This document shows positions 1 to 7,581 of a stretch of 20,994 bases of DNA, one piece after another. Numbering within the stretch: position 1 is the stretch's first letter; each line of letters starts with the position of its first letter. Source of the DNA: a virus; IMG/VR virus record IMGVR_UViG_3300030389_002306, positions 43,749-64,742 of that record. One strand, given 5' to 3'. Both the position numbers and the translations under genes were made by a program. The notes under the pieces were generated by a model that saw nothing but the letters and a program-made list of their open reading frames with translations, had not been told where the DNA came from and did no database searches.

Positions 1-628
1 CAAATGCAGTATAATTTGCTACTGATTGTCTCCATCCTATCAATCTTTTTCCATCTAAATCATGTTGTCCGTCAATATCAAAGTCATAATTAGGCATTAT
101 AGATATAACGGCATCTTTAAGAATGTATTTTGGATTTTCAGTTGTTGGCTTGTTGAATGGATCATTGTTTTGATGATAGTATTGATAATTAAATTCATTT
201 GATTTAGCCGCTTCACATTCCACCCATTTATTAATAAGTCCTCCTTCTACTGTAGAGTACTTAACAGATACGCTTAATAATTTTGCTACTGGATAATTTG
301 GACCTCTCAATGTATTTAAAGGTATTCCAAAATCAGTTTGTAGACCAAGACTTGTTGTATCATTATAAGGAACTCTGTGTCCTGATTTTGCTGTTTTTAT
401 ATTAACAAGTATTCGCCCGTCAAATTCAAAATACCCATGTGATCGCCTAACTAATGGATGCAAAATTTTTGCTATACGAGGATCTTTATCGTACTTCTCT
501 ATAGCTGAATTAAACCAATTGAAGTATGCAATGTTTAAGAACTTGTCTTTTTCTTGTGTAGTAAAATATGGTTGGTCTGCTTTATCTAAAAGCAAGTCCA
601 TTAAATCATGCGCTTGTCCAAATGTCAT
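1..628 (-). CDS. Putative head-tail connector/stabilisation-type virion protein (partial)
   Basis: The frame is open from an ATG at 628 to the left edge, giving 209 codons with no stop, so the C-terminus lies outside the window. The protein begins MTFGQAHDLMDLLLDKADQP and continues with mixed helices and strands. It contains NDPFNKPT followed by NPKY about 160 residues in, a pattern I associate with small head-completion or adaptor proteins that sit below the portal in tailed phages. No membrane segment or signal peptide is seen. The start lies 2 bp after the stop of the 225-aa gene, so the two are very likely co-transcribed and translationally coupled. Its place in the late operon downstream of the capsid genes supports a connector role; the exact function is inference. 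It could also be a tail-tube or ring protein. Confidence 0.7.
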   Translation of the reverse strand, partial: MTFGQAHDLMDLLLDKADQPYFTTQEKDKFLNIAYFNWFNSAIEKYDKDPRIAKILHPLVRRSHGYFEFDGRILVNIKTAKSGHRVPYNDTTSLGLQTDFGIPLNTLRGPNYPVAKLLSVSVKYSTVEGGLINKWVECEAAKSNEFNYQYYHQNNDPFNKPTTENPKYILKDAVISIMPNYDFDIDGQHDLDGKRLIGWRQSVANYTAF

Positions 629-630
629 TA

Positions 631-1308
631 TTAAACTTTATCTTTTAATTCAACTTTTTGTTTTGTACGTGGCTTAGGTCCTCTAAGTTCGTTTTTAAGT
701 AATGCATGTATATCAGCATTATCTTTTACCCACTGTACTGTTTGATCTTCGGTTAGTCCAATAGTTGTAGTTCCATATTTGTATACGCCATTAACTCTTG
801 TAAATAAGTCTTTAGCCATGCATTTTTTTATAAAGATTTTAATAGGTGCATCATTATCTGCTCTTACCTCTAAGAATCTTTTAGGATTATCATTAGCATA
901 AGCAATAACTTTAGCTTTGCGAATGTTATCATCCCAATCGCCATTTAATCCAATAAGATGACATAAGTCTTCTATTTCTTTTTTAGATAACATAGCAGCA
1001 GCTGTAACTGCATCAGCCTTAGCTAATGACTCTTCAGCTTTTTCATTTTCTGCAGCAGATAAATCTTCTAATACAAATCCACCACTATTTACTAATGGAT
1101 GATTTTGTAAAAATTTATATACTCTATTATCATACTCATCGTTAATATCTAATGCAACAATTGCACTAAACATTTCATAACCTGAAGATGGTTCACCATC
1201 CATATTCATTAGTGAAATTTTCTGTCCACCTCTGCCAGTGTAAGTTCCAAACTTTGCATAGTTAAACTTACCTGCATTCTTTGCTTTAATTAATACCGTG
1301 TGTTTCAT
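631..1308 (-). CDS. Hypothetical late protein, 225 aa
   Basis: I do not recognise this family. The protein starts MKHTVLIKAKNAGKFNYAKF with a basic, strand-like N-terminus, has an Ala/Glu-rich helical middle (about residues 84-112, likely a short coiled segment), and ends in a Lys/Arg-rich tail. No signal peptide, membrane segment or catalytic motif is visible. The ATG at 1308 follows an A/T-rich leader with no Shine-Dalgarno site, as is normal in Bacteroidota. It sits between a 67-aa ORF and a connector-like protein, with only 2 bp to the latter. That placement suggests a virion or head-completion component, but this is inference from position only. Confidence 0.75.
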   Translation of the reverse strand: MKHTVLIKAKNAGKFNYAKFGTYTGRGGQKISLMNMDGEPSSGYEMFSAIVALDINDEYDNRVYKFLQNHPLVNSGGFVLEDLSAAENEKAEESLAKADAVTAAAMLSKKEIEDLCHLIGLNGDWDDNIRKAKVIAYANDNPKRFLEVRADNDAPIKIFIKKCMAKDLFTRVNGVYKYGTTTIGLTEDQTVQWVKDNADIHALLKNELRGPKPRTKQKVELKDKV

Positions 1309-1334
1309 TTTTATAAAATTTAAATTAATACTCC

Positions 1335-1538
1335 CTATTGCGGTGGTAACTTCTTGCCTTTCTTTTCTTTAACAATCTTACCATTTTCTATCCAAGTTTT
1401 ATTACCTGAATGTGTATTCCATTTGAAGCCGCTTTGTCCTCCAATATAGAAATTTTCTTTATCTCTTTTTTTTGCTCTTTCTACCTGCTTTTCCCAACCT
1501 TCTGGATCGATAGATTTATAATAATCAAATAAATTCAT
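1335..1538 (-). CDS. Small hypothetical late protein, 67 aa
   Basis: A short Lys-rich protein starting MNLFDYYKSIDPEGWEKQVE and ending in a basic GKKLPPQ tail. A helical N-terminal half is followed by a Gly/Trp/Asn segment. No known domain is recognised. Its reality is supported by its setting: a GC-rich terminator-like hairpin (1556-1581) lies just upstream, and a perfect TAnnTTTG element (TATATTTG) ends 4 nt before the ATG, so it seems to be the first gene of a new, probably leaderless, transcript that continues into the 225-aa and connector-like genes. It could be a small regulator or virion component. Confidence 0.6.
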   Translation of the reverse strand: MNLFDYYKSIDPEGWEKQVERAKKRDKENFYIGGQSGFKWNTHSGNKTWIENGKIVKEKKGKKLPPQ

Positions 1539-1542
1539 ATTG

Positions 1543-1550
1543 CAAATATA
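1543..1550 (-). promoter_or_regulatory. Bacteroidota-type -7 promoter element (TATATTTG)
   Basis: Read on the minus strand the site is TATATTTG, matching the Bacteroidota -7 consensus TAnnTTTG. It ends 4 nt before the ATG at 1538, so transcription would begin at or next to the start codon. No clear -33 TTTG lies at the expected distance; the nearest TTTG (1585-1588) is 34 nt away, which is too far. Confidence 0.55.
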
Positions 1551-1555
1551 AGAAT

Positions 1556-1581
1556 AATGGAGGGGACTAAGCCCCTCCGTT
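1556..1581 (-). terminator. GC-rich hairpin, probable terminator of the capsid operon
   Basis: A 10-bp stem (one G-T pair) with a 6-nt loop: the core arms GGAGGGG and CCCCTCC occupy 1559-1565 and 1572-1578. On the minus strand it follows the stop of the 186-aa gene by about 13 nt and is followed by a T-rich stretch (ATTATTCTTATATTT). It is the most stable intergenic hairpin in the window. The T-run is interrupted, so termination may be partial. Confidence 0.65.
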
Positions 1582-1594
1582 ACTCAAATTGTTA

Positions 1595-2155
1595 TTATGC
1601 AGAAGCACTTTCTACTAATAGAACAGTACCTATAGCAACTTGCGTATATCCGCTTAAGTGCCAGTTTACACCATCACATAAAAGTGACATTCTTAAACCT
1701 TCAGTATTTTGATCTACTGAGCCATCTACAGTAATTTTAGACAATCCATCAAAATCATCTACAGTACTATTAGCACCACCAGTTACAATATATCCGTAGA
1801 TATCAGTTGCATCTAAACCAGTTGTAATTATGAAATCAGCATCATCATCGCAGTTAGCTGTAATAATAAAATCATAATATACACCAGCTGAACTAGCAGC
1901 GGCAGGTAAAGTTAAAGTCACATTGTTATCAACAGCAGACATATCAATGGTAAATAAGTTACCAGACTCTACAGTTGTTAATTGTCTAGTTACAGCAGCA
2001 ACATTATTAATTGCTTCTACTGGTCTAGCCAATCTCATGTGTGGCGTAAATTTCGCCTCTTCGCCAGCAGCTAAAGATCCATTTGATACATCTGTACCAA
2101 CTGTAAAATTCTTAACTGCTGTACGCAATTTATTAAAATCAAATTTCAAAGCCAT
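1595..2155 (-). CDS. Putative capsid decoration or head-fibre protein, 186 aa
   Basis: The protein starts MALKFDFNKLRTAVKNFTVG and has a short helical, basic N-terminus followed by a beta-rich, Thr/Val/Asp-rich body. The stretch around residues 65-90 (FTIDMSAVDNNVTLTLPAA) and the late CDGVNWHLSGY match a pattern common in phage head-fibre, decoration and fibre-tip proteins, where a short beta domain ends with a DGxxWhxsG motif. No signal peptide or membrane segment. It lies two genes downstream of the major capsid protein, with a hairpin (2185-2219) upstream and a strong hairpin downstream, so it appears to be the last gene of the capsid transcript. Surface location is inference from sequence style and position. 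Confidence 0.7.
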   Translation of the reverse strand: MALKFDFNKLRTAVKNFTVGTDVSNGSLAAGEEAKFTPHMRLARPVEAINNVAAVTRQLTTVESGNLFTIDMSAVDNNVTLTLPAAASSAGVYYDFIITANCDDDADFIITTGLDATDIYGYIVTGGANSTVDDFDGLSKITVDGSVDQNTEGLRMSLLCDGVNWHLSGYTQVAIGTVLLVESASA

Positions 2156-2184
2156 TTCTATTTATTTTAAAAGTTAATAATTAA

Positions 2185-2219
2185 GGTATTACCGTTTAAG
2201 CTTCTCTTCCGTTAATACC
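2185..2219 (-). promoter_or_regulatory. Intergenic inverted repeat upstream of the decoration-like gene
   Basis: Arms GGTATTA (2185-2191) and TAATACC (2213-2219) form a perfect 7-bp stem with a 21-nt spacer. It lies between the 101-aa gene and the 186-aa gene, and on the minus strand is followed by TTAATTATTAAC. It could act as a leaky terminator, a processing site or an mRNA-stability element. Confidence 0.4.
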
Positions 2220-2234
2220 AGTTAAATTCAGTTA

Positions 2235-2540
2235 TTAAGAGTGAGTGATAGCATCTATACCATCAATTCCGTCAACACCAAACACGCTGTTAACATCATC
2301 TGCTACGGTGATAACACCTACGCCTGATAGTACAAGTCTACTTAACTCCTTAACCACATTAGCTTGTTTTGCAACAGCAACACTTAATGTTACTTTTTTA
2401 AAACCGCCAGCAGCATCAACAAAGTCTACAACTACAGTAGATGTATCAGTTTCACTTCTAATAGCATTAATTCTATCTGAATCTACAGAAAGCTGATCAT
2501 TTGCAGCATCCTGAAAATATAAAAAACATCTATTTGCCAT
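2235..2540 (-). CDS. Small capsid-adjacent protein, 101 aa
   Basis: I chose the ATG at 2540 (MANRCFLYFQDAANDQLSVD) rather than the upstream TTG at 2582, because the longer form overlaps the end of the capsid gene while the ATG leaves a normal 17-nt gap. The protein is Val/Ala/Asp-rich, likely an alpha/beta fold, and ends in a Gly-Ile/Val-Asp repeat (GVDGIDGIDAI) before ITHS. It directly follows the major capsid protein and is probably made in similar amounts, as expected for a minor capsid, cement or decoration protein. No family is recognised, so the role is inferred from position. Confidence 0.7.
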   Translation of the reverse strand: MANRCFLYFQDAANDQLSVDSDRINAIRSETDTSTVVVDFVDAAGGFKKVTLSVAVAKQANVVKELSRLVLSGVGVITVADDVNSVFGVDGIDGIDAITHS

Positions 2541-2557
2541 AATATAAAAGTATTGTA

Positions 2558-4123
2558 TTATGCTGCGGAAAGGATTCCACAAGATAATGGGTTACGAACT
2601 ATAATTCCAGACTCAGATAAAACGTGAGCTTCAAACTTATCATCAGCATTTGCAGCCATCATAGATGATTGATCGTATGGATTAATCATACCAGCTACAT
2701 ACTTTTTGATAAATGAACGGTTAGATCCTTCAGCTCCTTTAGTAACAAGCTCGATGTTAGAAACACCACTTGTTCTACCGAAATCAAGGAATACCATTTT
2801 AGCAGACTCTTTTAATCTGTTGTCACCAAATGCATTTGAACCAGCTGCAGTTGAGTGCAAGTTCTGATCATCAAATACAGGACAGTAAGCAATAGTAATT
2901 TTGTTTCCTAAAGCCATGTAAGATGTGAAGTTAGCACCAAGCTGAACATCACCATTTACACCAACCATAGAACCACCAGTAAATGATCCAGAAGGAGCAA
3001 TTACTAATTCTTTCATTGCTTTGTGGAAAGCCAAACGACCTTCAGTTCCAGTAAATACAACGAACTCATTCCCTTCAGACTGAGTAGTATTTAAAGATAA
3101 CTTAGCCAAGAACTCAGTAATGATGTCTTCAGTTAAAGCACCTAATGTATAAGTAGCTTGGTTAGAAGAATCTATTTGAGCTAATAGACCATCACCTGTT
3201 ACAATTGAAGAACTTTGTACGCCAGACAAACCTGAAAGCGAAGAAGTTATAGCGCCTGGTCTTTGAACAGTAGTATCTGTAATAGATGTTCTACCATACC
3301 AACGCTGTAATTCTTGCTGATACATAAATTCGTCCATCATCATTTGTTCTTTAGTAAAGTACCATAAACGATGTCCATTATTTTCAATCCACATAATGTC
3401 AGTAATATCTTTACCAGTTACAGAAATCTTCTTACGAGAAGTCGTAAGGTAGTTTTTGTAAGTAGAAGGATATACATAATTTTCACCTACATCAGCTCCA
3501 TTAGAACCGTTAGGGAAAGCAGAACCAATAGAAGCAAAGATAGCATCTGCGTGCACATCTGTTAATTGTAGTGGGTTTGCAGTAGCATCAATCAATTCGA
3601 TTTTGACATCGTAAGATGCAGCAGTTACAGCAATACCACCATTAGCAGCAGCTTGTGCAGCTGAAGGAGTTGGATCTTCTAATACAAGACCAACAGCTCC
3701 AGATTGGAATCTGATCATATCAAATTTGTTCAAGAAGTTTGGTGTACGACCTGAAGTGTCACCATCACCTCTTAAATAGATAACGTCTCCGTCAGCGTCA
3801 GCAGCAGCTACCGCAGTACCTGATACAGATGCAGCACCTGATCCAGCAGTTGATCCTACAAATGTAACACCATCTGTAGAAATCCAACCAGCTGAGAATG
3901 TTGGAGCGTTATAACGTCCCATAACTTTCCACTCAAAAGAGTTATCGCCTAGGACTTTTTCACTTGCAAAACGACCTGTTCTTTCCATAAGATAAGTCGC
4001 TGAGTAACGAGGATACTGTTGAATCAACGTTCTTGCAATCTCTGGGTATTGCAATAGTGCTGTGTTCAAGGCATTCTCGGGAGTAGTTCCAGAACCATAA
4101 GTTCCAGTATACAATTTAGCCAT
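2558..4123 (-). CDS. Major capsid protein, 521 aa
   Basis: The shell protein of the phage head, presumably of the HK97 fold. The call rests on its size (typical for larger phage capsid proteins), soluble Ala/Gly/Thr/Ser-rich composition, absence of catalytic motifs, and position immediately after a portal gene and an acidic scaffold-like gene. It starts MAKLYTGTYGSGTTPENALN; a helical, aromatic segment around residues 260-275 (EFMYQQELQRWYGR) is conserved-looking. The ATG at 4123 has an A-rich leader. Hairpins flank the gene and its small follower (4177-4215 and 2185-2219), suggesting separate control of its level. No protease gene is visible nearby, so maturation by cleavage cannot be judged. 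Confidence 0.88.
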   Translation of the reverse strand: MAKLYTGTYGSGTTPENALNTALLQYPEIARTLIQQYPRYSATYLMERTGRFASEKVLGDNSFEWKVMGRYNAPTFSAGWISTDGVTFVGSTAGSGAASVSGTAVAAADADGDVIYLRGDGDTSGRTPNFLNKFDMIRFQSGAVGLVLEDPTPSAAQAAANGGIAVTAASYDVKIELIDATANPLQLTDVHADAIFASIGSAFPNGSNGADVGENYVYPSTYKNYLTTSRKKISVTGKDITDIMWIENNGHRLWYFTKEQMMMDEFMYQQELQRWYGRTSITDTTVQRPGAITSSLSGLSGVQSSSIVTGDGLLAQIDSSNQATYTLGALTEDIITEFLAKLSLNTTQSEGNEFVVFTGTEGRLAFHKAMKELVIAPSGSFTGGSMVGVNGDVQLGANFTSYMALGNKITIAYCPVFDDQNLHSTAAGSNAFGDNRLKESAKMVFLDFGRTSGVSNIELVTKGAEGSNRSFIKKYVAGMINPYDQSSMMAANADDKFEAHVLSESGIIVRNPLSCGILSAA

Positions 4124-4176
4124 TTTTTTAAAAATTTAATTATTAAACACTATTTTAAATCCAGAGTAATTTTCAC

Positions 4177-4215
4177 GTAACTTTGGGCATCGCCCGATTG
4201 TATTTGTAAAGTTAC
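4177..4215 (-). promoter_or_regulatory. Two-tier hairpin between scaffold and capsid genes
   Basis: Outer arms GTAACTTT (4177-4184) and AAAGTTAC (4208-4215) make a perfect 8-bp stem. Inside, GGGC and GCCC (4185-4188 and 4192-4195) form a second 4-bp stem with a 3-nt loop, leaving a one-sided 12-nt bulge. The element covers the scaffold stop codon and leads into the capsid leader. On the minus strand no T-run follows, so a simple terminator is unlikely; mRNA processing, stability or attenuation is more plausible. Confidence 0.5.
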
Positions 4216-5246
4216 TCTCTCATAAACGCAGCAGGATCAAATCCACTCGACTTTGTACGAGTCGTTGGTCTTGTCTTGCTACTAAGACTAGGTGAGGTAA
4301 TTTCATTTAATATTTTAGCCTTACCATCTTCTAGTCCTTGGGAGCGCAAAATCTTAGCAAACTTGTCTTTAAATAACATAAACATCGCTACCTCCGAAGC
4401 ATTGTCGTGAGACTTCCAGATGTCTTCTGCCATTTTACCAGACGTTATATACTTATAAGCATCTTGCGCTTGACTTTTAGTCACTGTACCACCCATAAAT
4501 GTTTGTAGTGATTTTAAGTGACTTTGTAATTCTTTTTTATTTCTCTCTACTTTTTCTTTATTAGTCAACTCTTCTTGTTGCTTTTCTTTCAAGAATTTTT
4601 GTTTCTCTTGTTCAATAGCATTATTAAGTTGTCTTCTAATTCTATAAGCTTCTCTTTTTAAAACACCAGAATCTTCCATCTTATCAATAGCTTCTTCTAT
4701 TTCAAAGTCTTCCATTCCATCTGTTTTCATTTCAGCACCAATAAGTTCTCTATCGTTAAGATTTAGATAAGTATTTAACTTACTTATCATTTCACTTTTT
4801 GGTTGATCTATGAATGGTGAGTTAAGAGCTTTAATTATTTCATCTTTACCATTTGCACTAATACCTAATTCTTTAGATACTCTTGCCCAATCTATCTCTC
4901 CAGATTCTTCAACGCTTTCATTCTTCGTATCAGGCTGTGCTTCAGCAGGGGCATCCCAATCTTCGTCAGCTTCTTGGACTGCCTCTTCTTGTTTCTCAAC
5001 TTCAATGTTGTCCCAAGAAAAATTATCAGCATTTTCAGTTTCTTCAACTTCTTCCGTAGTTGCTTCTGCTTTGTCTGCTGCTTCTTCATTGTACTTGCCT
5101 TGAAATTGTTCCATCATTTGATCTGTAGCAAATGCTAATGGATCAAACTTTTTTTCTTCAGTTGATTCAACTGTAGTTTCTGTTTGTGTTTCTTGAGATG
5201 TTTCTTGTGTTGTCTCTTCTACTAAGTTTGTTTGTTCTTCTGCCAT
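4212..5246 (-). CDS. Putative capsid scaffold protein, 344 aa
   Basis: Scaffold proteins guide assembly of the procapsid and are lost before DNA fills the head. This protein is very acidic and low-complexity in its first third (runs of Glu, Thr and Gln), then has long charged helices (about residues 160-250, Lys/Glu/Gln-rich, likely coiled coil) and a basic Ser/Thr/Lys-rich tail. Its length, charge pattern and position between portal and major capsid protein fit a scaffold. A short motif, FDPLAF at residues 34-39, recurs as FDPAAF at 336-341, three residues from the C-terminus; the C-terminal copy is where many scaffolds contact the coat. No protease motif is seen. A TATATTTG promoter element lies upstream at 5273-5280. 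Confidence 0.75.
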   Translation of the reverse strand: MAEEQTNLVEETTQETSQETQTETTVESTEEKKFDPLAFATDQMMEQFQGKYNEEAADKAEATTEEVEETENADNFSWDNIEVEKQEEAVQEADEDWDAPAEAQPDTKNESVEESGEIDWARVSKELGISANGKDEIIKALNSPFIDQPKSEMISKLNTYLNLNDRELIGAEMKTDGMEDFEIEEAIDKMEDSGVLKREAYRIRRQLNNAIEQEKQKFLKEKQQEELTNKEKVERNKKELQSHLKSLQTFMGGTVTKSQAQDAYKYITSGKMAEDIWKSHDNASEVAMFMLFKDKFAKILRSQGLEDGKAKILNEITSPSLSSKTRPTTRTKSSGFDPAAFMRE

Positions 5247-5272
5247 AATTTAAAATTTTTGTCCCTAATTTG

Positions 5273-5280
5273 CAAATATA
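5273..5280 (-). promoter_or_regulatory. Bacteroidota-type -7 promoter element upstream of the scaffold gene
   Basis: TATATTTG on the minus strand, immediately after the portal stop codon (5281-5283) and 26 nt before the scaffold ATG at 5246. Unlike the other copies it would give a short A/T-rich leader. It could boost scaffold and capsid expression relative to portal and terminase. Confidence 0.5.
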
Positions 5281-7581
5281 CTAAGAATTTTTAATAATAT
5301 CTTGTATCCTTTTTTTACGCTGAGGTGATACTTCTCTTGCCTCTGCTTCAGATTGTGCTTTGGATAAGTTAGCCTTTGCATCATTCTGTGCTTTTTCCTT
5401 CAAAAAGATTTGTTTGTTTTTAACAACATGCGCAACATCTGATGTATCTCGTGCAAGATCATCTTTCATATCAGCAATCTTCATATCAGCTTCAGCTTGA
5501 ATTGTAGCAACTTGTACTTTACCTTGATTTTTCATTTCTTCAATCTGTAGGTTTCTTTGATGTTCAGCTTCGCTAGCTTGCGCTTGAGCTTCCATCATCG
5601 CTTGTTGTTGCTGTGCTTGTTCAGCTTGTTGTTTCTTAACTTCATCCATAGCTCTTTCAAGTATGTGTTCAGCTTCTGTAAATGTATCAGCTTTCAATAC
5701 TTTAATAATGTCAAGTAGCGTAGCTTGTCCACCTTGTAATGCGGCTTGTGCAATACCTTGCAACTGCTGACGCATAGCATCGTCTTTACCTGCATCACCA
5801 ACATAAATACCAAAGTCATTTAGTCTGATGTCTGGAAATATAGATAGAAACTTAAACGCACCATCTCCTAATATGTAAGATGCTTTCTTACCATTAGCCC
5901 AGCATACCTTCATTAAATCACACACTCTTTCAAACACTCGTTTCTTAACCATAGCGTGTGAGTAGAATAAACTTTCTGTTATAGTAGCAGATTGTACAAC
6001 ACTACGCTGCACATTACCTACATATTCGTATTGTCCTACTGCACCTTCACGCTGAGGTGATACACCAGATATTTGTCCTGCAGTTTGCTCTAACATCAAT
6101 TTAAGATTGATAAGCTGTTGTACAGAATTAGAAAGTGTAAAATCAATTTGTTGGAATTGATTGAATGATGCTAGCTGATTACCTTCTTCTTTAGAATTGA
6201 TAGGTATAATACCATCTGTTTTTAAATGATACAATACAGTTTGCATATCCATACCAAGATTAGTAGGTAGTTGTGATACATCATACACCACAGCTTTACC
6301 ACCTGAACGAGCCATAGCAAGTTCTATTTGATACATAACTATATTGTAAAGCATCTGTATATTCTTAAGCAAATCTACCATAGATATAGATCTACCAGTA
6401 GTATTATTTCTAACACAACCTACATATGATAGTGATGTAGAACCAGCATCATCTACTGAACGAACTTGATTAGGTCTTCGTCTAGCTTGTACTAATATCT
6501 TACCACCAATTTTAGTAGCCTCCCATATATCATCCACATATCTTGTAACTATTTCTTCATTACGTCTAGGTGAATAATCATCAGGCACTTGTTTCATAAA
6601 TGGTCTTTCAGGATTAAATTTATTTTCTGATACTTTAAATTTAAGAGCCTTAATAGATTTCCATTCTACTGATACTACGCGTATCTTTACCTCTTGTCCT
6701 TCTTGATAGTCAATCCAATCAAATGGATCGTTGTATCTAGCTAAATCATCATAGCCACCTATTTGATACATAGCTGACAACTCTTCAAGTTGCTCTCTAT
6801 CCAACTCATCTCTAAACTCATCTAGTATTTCACTATACGATAAGTAGCGTTCTTCGCCTACCCAAGATGAATCATCCAAGTAATCTGATGATGCATTTAT
6901 TTCATATACTATATTTCTAGGATCTACTCGTCTAACAAATGGATCACCATTGCGATCGTATACCCTAAAAAATTCTTTACCAGTTACAAGCATATCTCTA
7001 AAGCCTTCTTTGAATAAATCTCTATAGTTATACTTTTGTATTAAATACTCTAAACCATCTTGTGCAGTTTCTTCTACCATCTCACGATAGTTATATCGCA
7101 TGTACAAGTCTATATCTTCTGGTACTTCCATTTCTGTAATCTCAGGTAACTCGATGCCAACAGAATCTTTGAACTCTTGATGTATCTCTTCGGTAAGTTT
7201 TTTCATTATAAGATTTACCTTAACATCTTCTTTTCTTAGTACAGCTTCTTTGTTAGTAGTTGATACCTTTACATCTAACGGTCTTCTTAAATCTTCACCT
7301 ACAAGCAAGTCAATCTTTGGTGATATAATTGGATAGTTAACTAGTCGAGCTGGATATGCCATCCCATACTGCTCTGTTATATATTTAAAATCTTCTAAAT
7401 CTAAAGTGCCGTTGTATATGTTGTAGTTTTGTATATCGTTTAGTCTTGAATTTTTATAAGGCGATTCTACATACGACATGTAGGCTACTACTGCATTTAC
7501 CCATTGATTTGCCCACTCTTCTGTTTTTTCTGACTCCAACACAAACTGTGGTGGAAATGATGATTGACTTGAATTGTACAT
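5281..7581 (-). CDS. Portal protein, 766 aa
   Basis: Forms the dodecameric ring at one capsid vertex through which DNA is packaged and ejected, and to which the terminase docks. The size is normal for large portals. The body is alpha/beta with many conserved-looking aromatic and acidic segments. The segment GISGVSPQREGAVGQYE (about residues 500-520) followed by a long helix resembles the stem region of portals that follow the SGxxP-type pattern. The C-terminal third (about residues 645-735) is Gln/Ala/Glu-rich coiled coil, a tail seen in many portals of podovirus-like phages. The ATG at 7581 overlaps the terminase stop by one base, so the two are translationally coupled. The stop is followed directly by a promoter element for the scaffold gene. 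Confidence 0.92.
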   Translation of the reverse strand: MYNSSQSSFPPQFVLESEKTEEWANQWVNAVVAYMSYVESPYKNSRLNDIQNYNIYNGTLDLEDFKYITEQYGMAYPARLVNYPIISPKIDLLVGEDLRRPLDVKVSTTNKEAVLRKEDVKVNLIMKKLTEEIHQEFKDSVGIELPEITEMEVPEDIDLYMRYNYREMVEETAQDGLEYLIQKYNYRDLFKEGFRDMLVTGKEFFRVYDRNGDPFVRRVDPRNIVYEINASSDYLDDSSWVGEERYLSYSEILDEFRDELDREQLEELSAMYQIGGYDDLARYNDPFDWIDYQEGQEVKIRVVSVEWKSIKALKFKVSENKFNPERPFMKQVPDDYSPRRNEEIVTRYVDDIWEATKIGGKILVQARRRPNQVRSVDDAGSTSLSYVGCVRNNTTGRSISMVDLLKNIQMLYNIVMYQIELAMARSGGKAVVYDVSQLPTNLGMDMQTVLYHLKTDGIIPINSKEEGNQLASFNQFQQIDFTLSNSVQQLINLKLMLEQTAGQISGVSPQREGAVGQYEYVGNVQRSVVQSATITESLFYSHAMVKKRVFERVCDLMKVCWANGKKASYILGDGAFKFLSIFPDIRLNDFGIYVGDAGKDDAMRQQLQGIAQAALQGGQATLLDIIKVLKADTFTEAEHILERAMDEVKKQQAEQAQQQQAMMEAQAQASEAEHQRNLQIEEMKNQGKVQVATIQAEADMKIADMKDDLARDTSDVAHVVKNKQIFLKEKAQNDAKANLSKAQSEAEAREVSPQRKKRIQDIIKNS

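Noticed and set aside
2541-2582. TTG start at 2582 for the capsid-adjacent gene
   Set aside because: It would overlap the capsid coding end; the ATG at 2540 leaves a normal gap and a standard MAN start.
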